A DNA stretch of 64,000 nucleotides, from NCBI GenBank assembly GCA_013397845.1, contig VZTG01005455.1, positions 442,079-506,078 on the forward strand, read 5' to 3'. A program made the translations under genes and the position numbers. The notes under the pieces were generated by a model. The model ran no database searches. It saw only the letters and a program-made list of their open reading frames with translations, and was not told where the DNA came from. The DNA comes from Melanocharis versteri (Eukaryota > Chordata > Aves > Passeriformes > Melanocharitidae). Each line of letters begins with the position of its first letter. The first letter of the stretch is position 1. This document shows positions 36,301 to 49,900 of this stretch, piece after piece.

Positions 36301-37790
36301 GTAGCAAAGCCACAAACTCCTGAGTACTACTGCCACTATGTGAGAAGAGTCATTTTAGAGGTTGATTCAAGTCTTTAATTTCTGAAATCCAGTTTTATTG
36401 CATACATTTCCTGACAACTGGGTTCCATTTCCCTCTGTCACAATATAGAATTATTTGAACATACTTTAAAATTAGTTATGCTAACCTGTACTTCAAGAGC
36501 AGTGACAGTGTTAAATGATAGATACCCATTAGAAGGAACAAGTTGGAGTCATTGAATCCTTTATACAACATTCTTGTAAAAATTTAAACATCATTTTGAG
36601 AAGCAGAAAACGTACCAGTCCAGTGATATCTGTCATTACTCATTTTTCATATACTCGACATGATTATTCATTACTCAAAAATGACATAGTTAAATGCTAA
36701 CTCTTGCTAAAATATTGATCATAATATGTGGGGGCATATAATTTATCTGAATCAAGTGAAATATGTTTTCCTCAGCAAGATGATGAAAGCTTGTCTCATT
36801 ACAGCATCATTTCTACTGAAGTTTCCACCATTAGTTAGTTTAATGACTCTGTGAATGTTTGAATTGAGAAGATCTCTGTATAAGTTGCTCATTCAAGACA
36901 CATGGATGGGTTTAGGTTTGAGAATGAGAGAAATGTGCAGTCAGCTGTGCTCAGCCTGAGAGTGCAGGCAGAAGGCAGAGACCCAGGTACACCAAAATAC
37001 CCAGATCAGGAGGAGCAGGAGAATTTGGAGAGGAAAAGGCAAGGTGTGGGAAGCCAGGAGATGTTAAAGGACGTAAATTGCAAGTAAGAATACTCAGGCT
37101 GGCAATGTGGTGTACAAATATGTGTTTGCTTAAATTGTTCTTCCCTCCTGAAAAAAAAAATGCACTGAGGCCAGTGGAAAACTACACAGTCCTTTGAAAG
37201 TCAAACCTGATAAGAAAAGGTAAATATGAATATGAATATGTATTTCATAGAGGAGAACGAATTAACCCACACTTGCATCATCCCCTGCCTGCACCTGATT
37301 CACATACATTCAAAGGAAAACTCAAATTAGACCACTATTTAATATCAGTTGCATGTAGCTGGTCAGCAGATCTGTTCAAGTGGTGCTCTGCTGTCCTCTG
37401 TGGGGATATGAGCTGGGTCTTCAGGCTTCCATGAAGTCTGGTATTGCTGTCAGGAGTGCCACACCAAAGTGCTGACACCAAAATAACTTGTGGCTATCTT
37501 GTCCTTGTGACGGATAAATTAAGGGAGGTGTTCCTACTGTTGACTATGTTCCCTCTGCATAGGTGAAACTGGGGTCATTTGCACCTGTACATGCACTTCT
37601 CTAAAAACAGAGTAATCTAGGAGGAAAATGGATACAAGTAATGTCCTTATCTAATCAGAAAAATATCCTGGGGATGGTGAAAGGTTTTTATTTCTAACTC
37701 CTAGCTACTGAACCAAAAGCTGAGAAGAGCTTGAGCAAATTTGCCTGAAATCACAAAGTTCTGCATATTTCAGTCTGAATGTCAGATCAA
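30321..37790. other. AT-rich non-coding stretch
   Basis: No gene or clear transposon is seen. Plus-strand composition changes from A+C-rich to mostly G+T-rich in this block. It contains an A tract at 33470-33486, a strong minus-strand donor word (CAG then GTAAGTG) at 34654-34662, and a short ATATGA-type repeat at 37224-37240. MIR-like words (CTTGAGCAAATTTGCCTGAAATCAC near 37730) lie just before the CR1 copy but are too degraded to call. Frames at 31662-32278 minus are not protein-like. Confidence 0.55.
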
Positions 37791-37794
37791 GCAA

Positions 37795-38051
37795 TAGGGC
37801 AAGAAGAAAGAGCCTTGAGTTGTGCTGGGAGAGGTTTTAGATTGAATATATAGGAAAGATTTCTTCACTGAAAGGGCTGTCCAGCATTGAACAGGCTGCC
37901 CAGGGAAGTGGTGGAGTCACTGGAGGTATTTACAAGATGTGTAGATGTGGCCCTTGGGGACATGGTTTAGCGATGGGCTTGGCAGTGTTTGGGTAACATT
38001 TGGACTTGATGATCCTAAACGTCTTTTCCAACCTAAACAAATCTATGATTC
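37795..38051 (+). mobile_element. CR1 LINE, 5'-truncated 3' end (older copy)
   Basis: About 255 bp follow the avian CR1 3' end: a TTAGATTGAATAT block, TTTCTTCACTGAAAGGGCTG, GAACAGGCTGCCCAGGGAAG with TGGTGGAGTCAC, TTGGACTTGATGATCCT, TTTTCCAACCTAAAC, and a terminal TCTATGATTC. It is severely 5'-truncated, as nearly all avian CR1 copies are, so it retains no reverse transcriptase. Small deletions and substitutions (for example loss of the CCATCCCTGGA segment) indicate an older copy than the one at 54.8 kb. Subfamily not assigned. Confidence 0.93.
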
Positions 38052-38054
38052 AGC

Positions 38055-41000
38055 TACATGGAAGCATTGCTACCACAGTGCATCTTGCATTTATGAATAG
38101 AAAGAGCAGAGAAAAAGCATAGCAGTTTAAAAATGTCATTTCTATTAGGAAAAAATGGAAGGGGATGATTCCCTGAATGTTTCTCAGAATGCCATTTTAT
38201 TAAATGCATCCAAAGCTGGAAATCTTAAGCCTAGAAAAGAAGAAAAAAATTAAAACTAATAGGATCCATTCTAAACAATCGCACATTCTACATAAAGAAA
38301 ATGAAGTGTTTGACATAAACACTTCATAAGCAAGATGATTTACATTATTTTCACTTTGTTTCTGATTATTTGATATAAAAATATACAACCCTGCATTCAT
38401 TTCTAACTTGTTCTGTAGAACCTTTGCTGAACCTTTCCATGAAATCATGCACATGCAGGATCAAAACAGAGAGATGGGAAGTAAAATGTGCTTCATTATG
38501 GCAAGTACAGCTCATATCCTCCTCCACAATACAATTTATTAGTATCTAATAGAATTGTAATGTTTCTCATTCTACATTTTTACAGCTGCATCAAAATATT
38601 AAAGTGTGAATTGCAATTAAACTCACACAGTGCTCTTAGCATAATTTCCCTTGTATTAATACTTAGCAAACCAAGTTATTGGTGTAATATTACTCTTGAT
38701 ACTGGTTGTCATAAAGGGATAAAGCCTCCAAATAGTAATAAAGTATATTTTACTGGAGAGAGAGCAGCAGTACAAAAAACCATTATGCTACTGGAGTTGT
38801 TAATTTCTGTGGAAGGGGGTGGGGAGAGAAAGGCTTTTGACTCCTTAAATTATAGTTTGCAGGTTAGTACATAAACTCACTTTAATCTCACTTAACAGGT
38901 AATTTACTTGCTTTCTGAAAGCACCCATGTGCAAGGAAATGCTAGTGCACTCTAGGGATGATTCTAAGATTGATTGCTTGGCTCTAGTCACCAATAATGG
39001 TATGACTTCTGCTAAGCTCCATTTAAAATGTATCTGAAATATTTAAAGATTTTAGAGGGGTAAAAATGGAGAGGCAATATTTGTTTCCTGTAACCTCAAT
39101 TTATGCGTGTGTGGTCTGCTTGACTAAAGAATTTTGAATCAGAAGGGCTGAACTACTACTTGCAAATGGCAGTAGGTACATTGACTTGGGATAGAACAAT
39201 TGCAGGTGTGATATCTCTGCTTATATTATCCTGTAGGAAATTCAGAAGTTATTTTATATTTCCCAGCTGCTCCTTAGATTTGCCATTGGCTGTAGCTTTT
39301 TGTGGTTTTTAGTTTGGAATTGAACTCTGCAAAAATGTGCTCGTGGGAAAAATTGAGAGCTTTAGTATTTTCTTATGGAGGGGAAAAAAGTGGCTAAATT
39401 AAATGCCATTAAGTGGACATGACTTTGATAAGATTGTCTGGGCTGGATAGTTCTATAAAAGCATCTGGAAGTAGAACTTAAATGTCAAGAATTACATTTT
39501 TCCTGCTTCATTTAGGAACACACCAGGTAAAACAAACTATTTCATATTCTAAGTGCTGACCCATAGTGTAGCCAGAAGGGGAGCTGCAGTACGGGCCAAC
39601 ATGTTTGAACAGGCTGTGCTTGCTTACCGATGGTAGGAAGCAATGAGGGCTTGGCCATGCAGGCTGCAACCAAAAACCCAGTGAAGCTGTGCAGTCTCTC
39701 TTGTAAATCATGTCATGAAAACAAAAGACCATTTTATTAAGTTAACAATAAAATCCCAGTCTCAGGGTGATGCTGAAGGAGGTTTTGAAAGATTATCTTA
39801 ACTTATTTCGGATAGGCTTCTGGTTTTGCAAACATCCAGTATGTGTTATTGATAAAGGACCCTCTTAGTTGTTTCCTTCCAACTTGCAAAGCTGTTTCTG
39901 TCAGTGGAGATTTCTCTCCCTTATGGAGAGAAGTCCCTTTGCACCATGATTAAATACCACTGGGTAGGAGAGGTGAATCTGAACAGACGCCCAGATTCAG
40001 GTCCATGCAGTTTCCACATCATGGAACAAAATACAAATAAAACAAACCTCCCAAATCTGCTGCAAGCTCCAGTCCTACCTTCCATTAGATTGTTTTTAAC
40101 AGATTTGGCTTCTATCTGTGACAGTTACTGATAATAGGTCCTCTGATCTGGGTAGGCTGAGCATGAGGACTCTGTATCACAGCCCACAAAACCAACACCA
40201 TGGTGTCTGGGATTTGCTGTGTCATTCATGAACTGCCAAAATAACTACATCATTGCAATGTGTCACACATTTCATATTTTGCCTCCCCTTCCCCCTCCCT
40301 TATATTTTATCTCCCAGAAATTTAATCTCTCCTGCCTAAGCCACCAACTACCGGAATAGACCAAAGTACTTGAATATGATGAGAAGGCAATTAATTGCCA
40401 CCAGCGTGACCTCCCATCAGAGGCTGCCTCCCTCCTCACTCAGTTTGGAGAGGTTAATCTCCAAATTCTGTGCTGCTGTACCCAGCACAGTAATCGCTTC
40501 TCAGCTGCAGCAGTGATGACATAATTCATTTTGCTCATGAGGCTATGAGAACATGGTGAGCTAAAGACTACAAAAGTAGTATGGTGACAGTCTATATAAA
40601 AAAAAAACTGTTAAGTGTTCAAGGGTCTAATCCTAAGTTTATTTAAATTCAGTAGAAGTTTCAAATGTGGCCCCTAATATCTTCAGCACATCTTGGAAGG
40701 ACCTTGAGCACCCTGGGCTGTGGCTAAGTTTACCCATCACAGTTTGGCTGAAAGTAAAATTCTCCATTCCTTCTCCTCTATTCCTCATGGCATGTTTCCT
40801 AACAGTGTAATTGACAGAAAAATGATCAAAATATCATTAAGAAATGTCAGTACTCTCAGCCAAGCTCCTTTCAGATATATAAGCAGTGTGTGGCAGGCAT
40901 AATAAAGTCATGATTAGGAGTGTCCTTTAAATCACCAAAATGGGAGGCAAAGTAGATGTACCCTGTTCCATCTCTGAACAGGCTCTTTGCGTGACTGTGA

Positions 41001-43530
41001 ACAAATACATAACTAGCAAATACCTGGGCATTACTCAATTCTTTCATGCCTGTAAAAATATTAGTATTTCTGCACTACCCAGCAATAGCAGTAACACCAT
41101 CATTTTCTCCCTGTACATCAGGAACCATGGACAAACCAGTCCAGAAGCTGCTTCTCTGCTCAGCCCAGTGTTGGGGCCAAGGAGAGGCAAAGCAGCAGCT
41201 GAACCACAGAGCATGAGAACAGAGGCTGATGGGATCCTGGGCATTAGCAATGGACACTGTTACCTCAGAGTTAGATGAGGAAAGGGCAAAGGACTTAGAA
41301 GAAAGAATCATAGTACTAAAGAATGTGTTCTGCCTGAGCACCACCAGTTCTCAGTCTTCTCCCAGCCCTGTTTCTGCTAACAAGCCCACACACACAAACC
41401 AAAGCAGACATGCATGTGAGAAGTGATCCATTTGTCCCACAATAATGTTACTCTAATTAGCCGTTTATCTTTGGCACTTAGAACTACGTCTTCAAAGAAA
41501 AATACATTCTTCATTTCCCGCTCTTTTCCTACAAAGAAATAGCAGCATGGCCTCTGTGGAAAGCACACTCAATAAATGAATTTGGGTAACACCAGGAGCT
41601 TTGTGAAACAGTGCTTAATAGCGAGTCCAAGAGAAACTGAGAAGAGACGGTATGCTAAGATAGTCAAGCACGTCTCTGTGTGCAGCACTAAGTTTGTGTT
41701 GACTGCTTCACATGCTGAAGGAAAAACCCATAAGACAACAGAAAGGGATGAGCCCTCAGCATTATTTCAGAGAGTTATTCCTGCTCACTTCCAGAAAGGA
41801 TACTCCCAGGGTAGATATTTCTGTTCTAGGACACAAGTACCTCATTTTAGATTCCTTTAGTCTTTTTAAAAACAATAGCTCACCTGTTATATTTGGCAGA
41901 TTGTGCCAAATCCTCTTCCCTGGGTAGATACCCTCTTTATTGTAAGGAGCCTATTCTTAGGTCCAGGTAAAATATTATGTGACAAATCTACACATGGATT
42001 AAAGGAAAATGAGTGCATGAAGTGTTTAATATGTATAGCATCCACCTGGCAGGGATGCTGTGGAGTTCTAGATCATAACTGTAGCTCCAGCCTGGGACCA
42101 ATGGATGGAGAGATGCAGAAGTTTCAGTTCCCTTGTGGCAACATTGCCATGGGTATGCCTGTGTCGCTGTCAGTCACAAAACAGGTACTCCAGGAGTGTT
42201 TTGGACAAGGAAGCTCCTGATCCTCAGACCCTGTAAAGGAGTGGGGTCAGTCCTATCAAAGGGTTCTCTGTGAGCCTGTTCCTTTCTCAAAACAAGCCCT
42301 TCAAGTCCTAAATCCAGCTATGTCTAGGTTTCCAGATTTGAAGCAGATACTAGATTGTTTTACTTCCTAAGTTTGGACATAGCAAACAAACAAAAAAAAA
42401 ACCCAAACCAACCCAAACCCACAAAGTAATACACATGGGAGATGTGAGCTTTTCTTAAAGCTGAAATGATTCTTTCATAAAACAAAATATTTCTGTTAGC
42501 CTACTTTTACTGTAAATATAATCACTGCCAAAAGGTACATTGGCTTTCCTAGCCTCATTTGTCCAGCTTAGTCATAAAATGGTAAAAAAGCCAAAGCCTA
42601 GATGGCAGCTAAAACTGTGGCAAAGCCACAGGTGAAGACTAGATTGTACTGTTCTTCTGGTGCAAAGAGTGAATAAAGGCACCGAAAAAAGATTTGACTT
42701 ATAGACAAGGTGACAGTATTTCTGAAATAAAAGATTGGAATATTTTCACAGTGACTTTTTTAGGGTCATAAAGAAGACAAAATGCCCATTTACCAAGGAT
42801 GTGTGCTGGTGGTGTTATTGCCAGCCCGTGAGGCGATAGCGACACTTGCATATCACTTCCAGTGCAGGTTTATTTCCAGACACTCTGTGTTCTGGAGACA
42901 TTTATCATACCCTGCCAAACTAACGTTAACATCCACTTTGAGCAAAGGAACAGATTTAAATGTCTCTGCTGATCCAACTTTTTCTCTCTTCTGTTCAGCA
43001 GACACATCACTTGTTCTGCTGGACTGTTTATTCCTGGCAAACAGGGAACAAATTCTTCTCAGCCTTGGAAAACAAGCAGCTTGTAGTTATTAAGACAGAA
43101 AGAGAAGCAAATTAAGAAAACTGTGTCACTGAGATGTCAGGAAAGAAAAGAAATTGCTTGGATATCATGAAAGAAGAAAGAAAAAAACCCCAAGATTGTC
43201 CCAAGTTTTATTATAGAATAGACAAACAGGAAGGATCTTCAAAAGAAGGTAAGGATTACATTACAGTGCTAACACTGTGACTTCTCCTAGCTGCCAAAGG
43301 GATGGCAAATCCAATAGCTCATGACCAGAAAAAAAGAGCAATTGTAGCTGGGCAAAAGAAAATTGATACCTTTAAGTGTATAATCTCCTATGCTGGTGCC
43401 TCCCAGCAAAGAACAGAAGCTGGACTGGTGCGTTTCCAATGTAAACTTATGGCATCCTGCTTAATTCCACTTTTATTTAATGCCTCTGTCCTTTATGTGG
43501 CATTAACTTTAATGTAATATTTAAGGCTTT
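38055..43530. other. AT-rich non-coding stretch
   Basis: No gene is recognised. The plus frame at 38488-38874 (128 codons) and frames at 40940-41350 on both strands have no family resemblance. The segment at 40230-40520 is pyrimidine-rich and unique-looking. No further transposons are clear. Confidence 0.5.
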
Positions 43531-43532
43531 GG

Positions 43533-43546
43533 TTTTTTTTTTTTTT
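43533..43546 (+). repeat. poly-T tract
   Basis: A run of 14 T residues marks the left edge of the candidate regulatory block at 43.55-43.96 kb. Confidence 0.85.
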
Positions 43547-43549
43547 AAT

Positions 43550-43960
43550 AGCATCATAAGTGTAAATGTAATAGTTATATAACAATAATAATAAATCAAG
43601 AATGTACTAGAGTCACTGCAATAACTAATAATAACATTAAGGCACAGTTTATGATGTATCTAAAGTTCAGTACCTTAGAGAGTTAATTAAGTCCTAAGTT
43701 AATTGGCAATGATCTTATTTCTAGACAGGAAGTGTAGCCAATTAGCCTGTTTATGCTTAAACAAGTAACTGAGGTCATAACAAGACTTTTTGGGGTGTTA
43801 TTGATTGATTTGTGATTTGTTAATTAATTTTGATTGACTTTACAAGTATCCTGCTTAATCCTTTGCTTCTGGGGAGATGAAGCTACTGACATGACTGGTG
43901 GCAATGTAAAGTCAGAGTCTCTATTTTCACTGTACAAAATGCGTAGTTTTCATAACTCCA
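43550..43960. promoter_or_regulatory. candidate conserved enhancer (HOX/PBX-type motifs)
   Basis: This 410-bp AT-rich block is rich in distinct homeodomain words: GTTAATTAAG near 43683, GTTAATTGG and CCAATTAGC. It also has tandem PBX/HOX-like TTGATTGATT (43801-43810) and TTGATTGAC (about 43830-43838) around a TTAATTAATTT core. An AGGTCA nuclear-receptor half-site lies near 43772. It is not a simple repeat and has no open frame. The density and variety of sites resemble developmental enhancers. Conservation could not be tested. Confidence 0.33.
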
Positions 43961-46900
43961 CTTGTAAGATGCCACACTTATAAAGAAAAAGCTTTTGTGA
44001 CAAAGTGCAAATCAACTTACTGTTTTTATATCTTCATGCCTACCTTTACCATCATAGAGTACACAGTAACATCAGAGATGCCAAATTGTATTTAACCATT
44101 CTGACAAGCACTGCTTTGTCACTTTTTATGTTTTTATTGTTAACTGCACAAACATTACCATCTTACTGCTTTAGGAAATTATTACATTGAAAAATAATTA
44201 ATGGATAAATATACAAAAACCAAACCCAGGTAATGTTTTCCAGATTAGAACTGTAGGGAAAAAACCCAATATTTTGCAAGGTGACTTGTTTTCATCACAG
44301 GAACATCTTGAAGCTTTTTTAATTGCTAGTGGCTTCTCCCCACATAGCCTCATCCAGAACCAATCCATCAGTTACTGCACAGATTTTAAAAAGCGAAGCA
44401 TAGTGTTTAAATTCAGCTCATGGGAAAGAAGGAGCCCAAAAGGACCTTTAGCTTGTGGTATCTCAGTGAAGAAATTCTTTAACTACACAGTCACATACCA
44501 TGGGATAAAATTAACAACTCATTTACCTTGCCTTCTGCCATTTGAGACCAGAATAGAGGCACAGAGTAGTAAAATGCCAGCGGTGGGTGATGGTGCATGG
44601 GTGTGCATCTGCCTGGGACAGGCAGAGTGGGGTGAATAGGGCAGCAGAGCTTCTGCTGCTGCAAATTCCCGTGTCCTGTGGGAGAGCCCCTCACCAGCAC
44701 GGCTCATGCACCTCCTGCCTGCAGTGCCCAAGGGACCAGTCACACAAACAGACTTTCTGTTCCATGCAGGCTGGCCTGGGTAACAGAGATGGCCTCCCTT
44801 TACAAGGCAGATTAACCCAGAGATAATTAAAGGCCGCAAATGATATGCAGGAAATTCATATCTAACACTACAGAATCAGAGGGGACAAATCAGTTACAGG
44901 AGGACAAAGAGTTTGAACTTGAGAAAAAGTAACAAGACTTTTTTTAAGATCAGAAGCGTCAGTTGAAATGCTAGCACTTTATAAAAGGCCAAAGAAGTGC
45001 AGATATGACCATACTTGAACCACTACTGCCCAGGCAACAAACACCAAATGGTATAAAATTGAAACTACTTTTCTGTTGTAGATCCAGAGCAGTTCCATGG
45101 TGATAAAAATACTTTCCTTCCTTATCCTCGTTCCCTCTTCAAGTTCAGCCCCTTTTTTTCCTCATTAAAAATCCCATAGTTCAGGAATTAATTGACAAAT
45201 GAGGATGGTTTTTTCCCCCTTTGTTAATGGGCCTGTTCTCACTTAAAAAAAATATTGTGGCAATTTAGAAATTATTTTTTATATTGACACAGCACTCTTC
45301 TACTTAATTATGTTTTATTTCATTGCTGGAGTTTTCTACTTCCTTCAAGTCCCGCTTCAGTATCCCTTGAGTACCACTATTTCACGCTATTCTGATTTTG
45401 GGCCCCACAGTTCATAGCAAAGCATTAATTTTCAGTTTTATCATATATTCAGTGTTGAACACAACCAGACACTCCACCCTGAACCCCTTTGCAGCTGGAT
45501 CAGTACTTCTCCGGCCTAACCAGTTTCTCCAGTAGCAAAAGGTGGAAGTCATCCTTTAGATAAACACTTCCCTTCTAAGAACGATATGGGCTGATTTACC
45601 GCACTTGTCTCCTCCTGCAGAGCTAGCACCAGCTTCCTAGATCAAGCTGCTTCCAAAAACTGCAGTGTTTTGGAGGCAGCCACCCCAACACTGAGGGAGG
45701 ACATTTATTCACATATGCTGAGATTTAGTCCAGGCCTTAATTTGTGATTAGATTTCTTTCCTAAGAATCACAGGACCAGTTCTAGTTTGAAAAATGCCTT
45801 TGTTGCCGCTCTCTTATCCAGAACGCAAGTCCATCCATTTAGGAAACTAAACCTAGGTATGATGTCCCCAGTATTACTGTGGGAGGGTTCAGGAATAACT
45901 GAGCATTTTATAAAGAAAAGCTATGGGTTTTTCGTTCTGCTTATCAAAACTTTCCCTACTCTTATGGTGTATCTGCATGCTTGAAGCTTAAGACTCTGCT
46001 ATGAGCACTTAGACTTTCTTTCCACACTTGCAGGGTGAATTTTTATTTCACTGGAGAGGAAGAGTGCTTCCTTGCTTATCTTTCAGCTTTTGTGGTACAA
46101 ACACCTTCCACCTAGCACTCTTCTCCCTCCACCTGACACAGGGGAAATCCCCTTGACCCAGAACTAAAGTCAACCCTCTCCTCATCTCAGCAGGAATTTT
46201 GCTTTTCCTATAATCCAAAGCAAACATAACAAGAGCCAATGCTTTGGGGTGGCCCTATCTGCAACTTTATTTTGTACTGTGCAAGACAACCAAACCTCTT
46301 TTTTCTAGGCTGGAAAATATAATCATATAAAACTCTCATGGTTTAAAAACCAAAATTACTCGGTCAAGTACAGTTATAAAAAAAAATACACTTTGAAAAG
46401 TAATAACATTAATGTCCTCATGCTATATAAGACCTAGAACACAGATAACAAGTGGTTATCAAGATTTTATTTTCATATCTATTGTTACAAAAGTTCAATA
46501 TGCAACATATTTAACTCTCTTTAAGCAGACTGAAATAGTTCCTTAAGTAGGATGACTGAAGAGAAATCCTTCACAAGTTTATTCACAGGGGTAAAGCCTG
46601 ACCTCAGATGTACTTGCACTGTGCAACGCACATCAAAGCAGAGGAGCCCAGACTGGCACAGGAACCCAGATCCAGGGGGATGAGCCACGTTTGTGAGGTG
46701 CCTCATCAGTGCTCATTAAGGTTTATCGGCTGTGACAAAGCACTCTGGCAGCACAGCCCCATGGGGCTGGTGTTTCACTGCTGGAACTGGGGGCAAGCTT
46801 GGCCCAATGACTCCACACGCCTTTGGATCAGGGTTAATTGAAGCTGCTTTTGCTCCCCGTACACCATTTTGAGGATATTCATAGTTCTGTATTCTTGAAG

Positions 46901-49900
46901 GCAGGGGCCAGCACAAGGTGATACTGCTAGGAAACAAATTAAAGCACTATGACAAAAGACACAGTGCTGGCAAATTCTTCTGGGCAGCTTTGCTCTCCAT
47001 GTCAGGCCATCATTTACACTGTTCTCTTTAGGACAGCCCGAGCAAGACAATGCAATAGAAACTTTTGCTTTTATGATCCTGCCCTGAATTTTATGTTCTA
47101 CTTGAAAACATATCTAAGTTACAAAACCGTTATGCCACCAATTTTTCTCTTTTCCTGGTCTATGCTCTTTGGAGACAAGACTGCCTGTAGCATTTCTGCA
47201 AACCTCTCTCTTCATGCCTAGTCAACATATACTCAATTAAAAATATATTAATAGCCACAATCCTCAGATGCACTCATTTACATAAAAAGAGGGACAAATG
47301 GTACGTAGTCTTCTGTGCCACCTTTTTTTGAACAGATATAAAATGCCTGGAGAGCACTGTAAGGATTTGGTTGTTTCCTAAACAGTAGTGCCTGCACTGA
47401 TGCTGTTTCTAGTACATGTGAGTTTGCTCCCATTCTTCTTAATTACTAGTGGGACTTCAAATAAAACAAATTAAATTCTGATGTGGTATGCAACTCTTAA
47501 CAAAACAAATACCCGGCTCACAAATGCCATGCAATTTATGAGTACTGTGCTCCAGGTAATGGCCAAGACAAAATGCAGAGCTGCAGCCACATGAGAAGTT
47601 AAAGGAGATTGGCCTAAATTTGATTCTGGGGTTTCGTTGTTTTGTTTTTGGTTTTTTTCTGTGTGGTTTTAATAACTGTGACTAATCATTGGTCTTTGTA
47701 TAAACATGGGGAGAAAAGGCAGGATTATCAGGGTTATCTTGCTTCATGAACACAAAAATATATAGGTAAATTTCATCAAATACAATCTGTCCCCAGAAAT
47801 CATCATTTTATGAACTGTTGCAGCAATCTCATTTTATCAGCCATTTACATGTGTTGCTGGTGATGGGGACATGAGCAACACATGATCATTCTGCCAGAAA
47901 TAAGTGTTACCCATTCCTCCAGCCCTGTCTTAGCCAATTCTCTCCCTCCCCTATCTTGGTTATGATTTACTATTTTAATTTCAGAAGTTTCTGTTTCATT
48001 GAAGATTTTTGGTTGGGTTTTTCTTTTGAGGGGGTGAAGGAGAAGGGGATGAAATTTCAGTTTATAAGCTAATGATCTTTTTATCCAACTCATTTCCCCT
48101 GTCCTGTTTTCAGTTGTTACAGTCATATACAGCTGCCCTCTGCAAATTAATATTATCATTGCTATGCTTCAATGCTTTGTATTTCCAGCCCCTTTAAACC
48201 TCTTACTTTAGAACAGTGTTGTGCAATAACATATTGAATAAATGAGTAACCACTTCATACTGCTCTTGTATTTATGAATAGCCAGAGAAATTTCTTTTTT
48301 GACAGTGAATGAGAAATTAGATGCACTTTAAAGGCTTCTAAAGTGTATTTTCAGTTGCTACCAGATGAAATCAAAAAGACAAAATTACTTTTTCCTACTT
48401 AAATATTTCATTGATTTTTCTTAGAATACCATCCTCCCTCCTCTTTCTCCAAGGCATGTGTGATGATTCCCTGGCTATACCACAAGGCAACCTTTATAGA
48501 TCTAGACCTGATCGGAGTATTTATAAAGAATGACCCACAGTAATGTTAAATGCATTTTAATGCAAATATTCTACCTGTATAGACTACTGCCCAGGAACTT
48601 CATAACAGAAGGACTGAATTTGATTCTCTGCCTGACAGGCCTGTCTACAAGAGCTGTGTCTGCAGTGCTAAATTACACCCATATTCTGGCTGCCAGTGGC
48701 TTCACACATCCCATGCACATTAATTGTTGCAACTAGAAACAAAATTGAGAAAGGCATGTGGGACTGTGCATGAAAGGGGGGCACACTTATTGAAATTCAT
48801 GTATTGCTCTGCTTGATTCCCCAAGCCACACATGGGAACACTCAGCCATAGGCAGCTGCATCACTGTCTTGGGAAGAAGGAAGAACTGGGGCAGAACAGT
48901 TCCTCTGTGTGGTTTCACTGTTGGTCACAGCTTTTCAGACACACAAGGCATAAACCAAGAACCTGGCCTGTTGGGTTTCAGTGCCTGCAAACACAAAATA
49001 AAATTCACCTAGAGCTACTGCGACAATTGTGTACCAACTGATGTGCAGTTAATCAGACCCCAGCTATTTTCTAAAAGTAAAATGAAAGCCTTACAAGTTC
49101 TCATCACGTAAAAGCAAAATAAGCTTATGCATTCCTTCAACCTAAGATCAAACTGTGTCCCCCAGATGTGCCAACAACCTGCCCAGCATTATAGTGACAA
49201 ACTTCTTTAGTCTCTCCAACACAGAAATAGCAAAACACAGCATTTTCAAATCAAAAAAAGAAGCTCCCTACTGCACAGAAAGACCACACACAAGTACAGC
49301 AGCACCCATGGAAGTCTGCGTGTGTGCTTTGGCTCTCACCAAAGCCTTGCACAGCCCTTTGCTGGTGCTGCTGCCTTAGAAGTACCAGTTATTTCAGCAG
49401 GAAACTCTGCACAGGGGCCATCCCTACGTCAGAGTGGGCTCAAAAAGAAAGATTCTTTGATTTCAACAGCCCATTTCTTAATTCTTAGCAACTGGTGTAA
49501 ATCGGGAGCTCCATTCCAGTTGCTCCAGTGTAAAACCACTTTAGAGGGCAGATCCAAGTCTAGTCTTTCAACTCGCAGAAGCACCTGGACTCTGTCCAGG
49601 CTGGGCTGGTTGGCTTTTTGCAGTTTGGAGTTGAAACAAGGAGAGAGCTGCATTTCACACAGTTTCACTGCTCATCTCTCTGAACCTGACAGAATACAGC
49701 CCTCAGGGAGGGTTACAAGCACGTTTTTTTTTCTGGTTAGATTGAGTCTTGCAAGTGCAGATAACTTTTTAATATTTTAAAATACATTTTGAATTACAAT
49801 TGTAATTAAGCAAGGAGATTTTTTCCCTATAATCACATGAAATGGCCCAAGCAATTTAGTGTTCTAATTTTTATATTCATAGAGCAAATATTAGACTGTC

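Noticed and set aside
37700..37790. MIR-like words directly before the older CR1
   Set aside because: Partial word similarity only; too degraded to separate from chance.
49322..49780. 152-codon plus-strand open frame
   Set aside because: Composition is not protein-like, and a 79-codon antisense frame shares the region. No exon signals.
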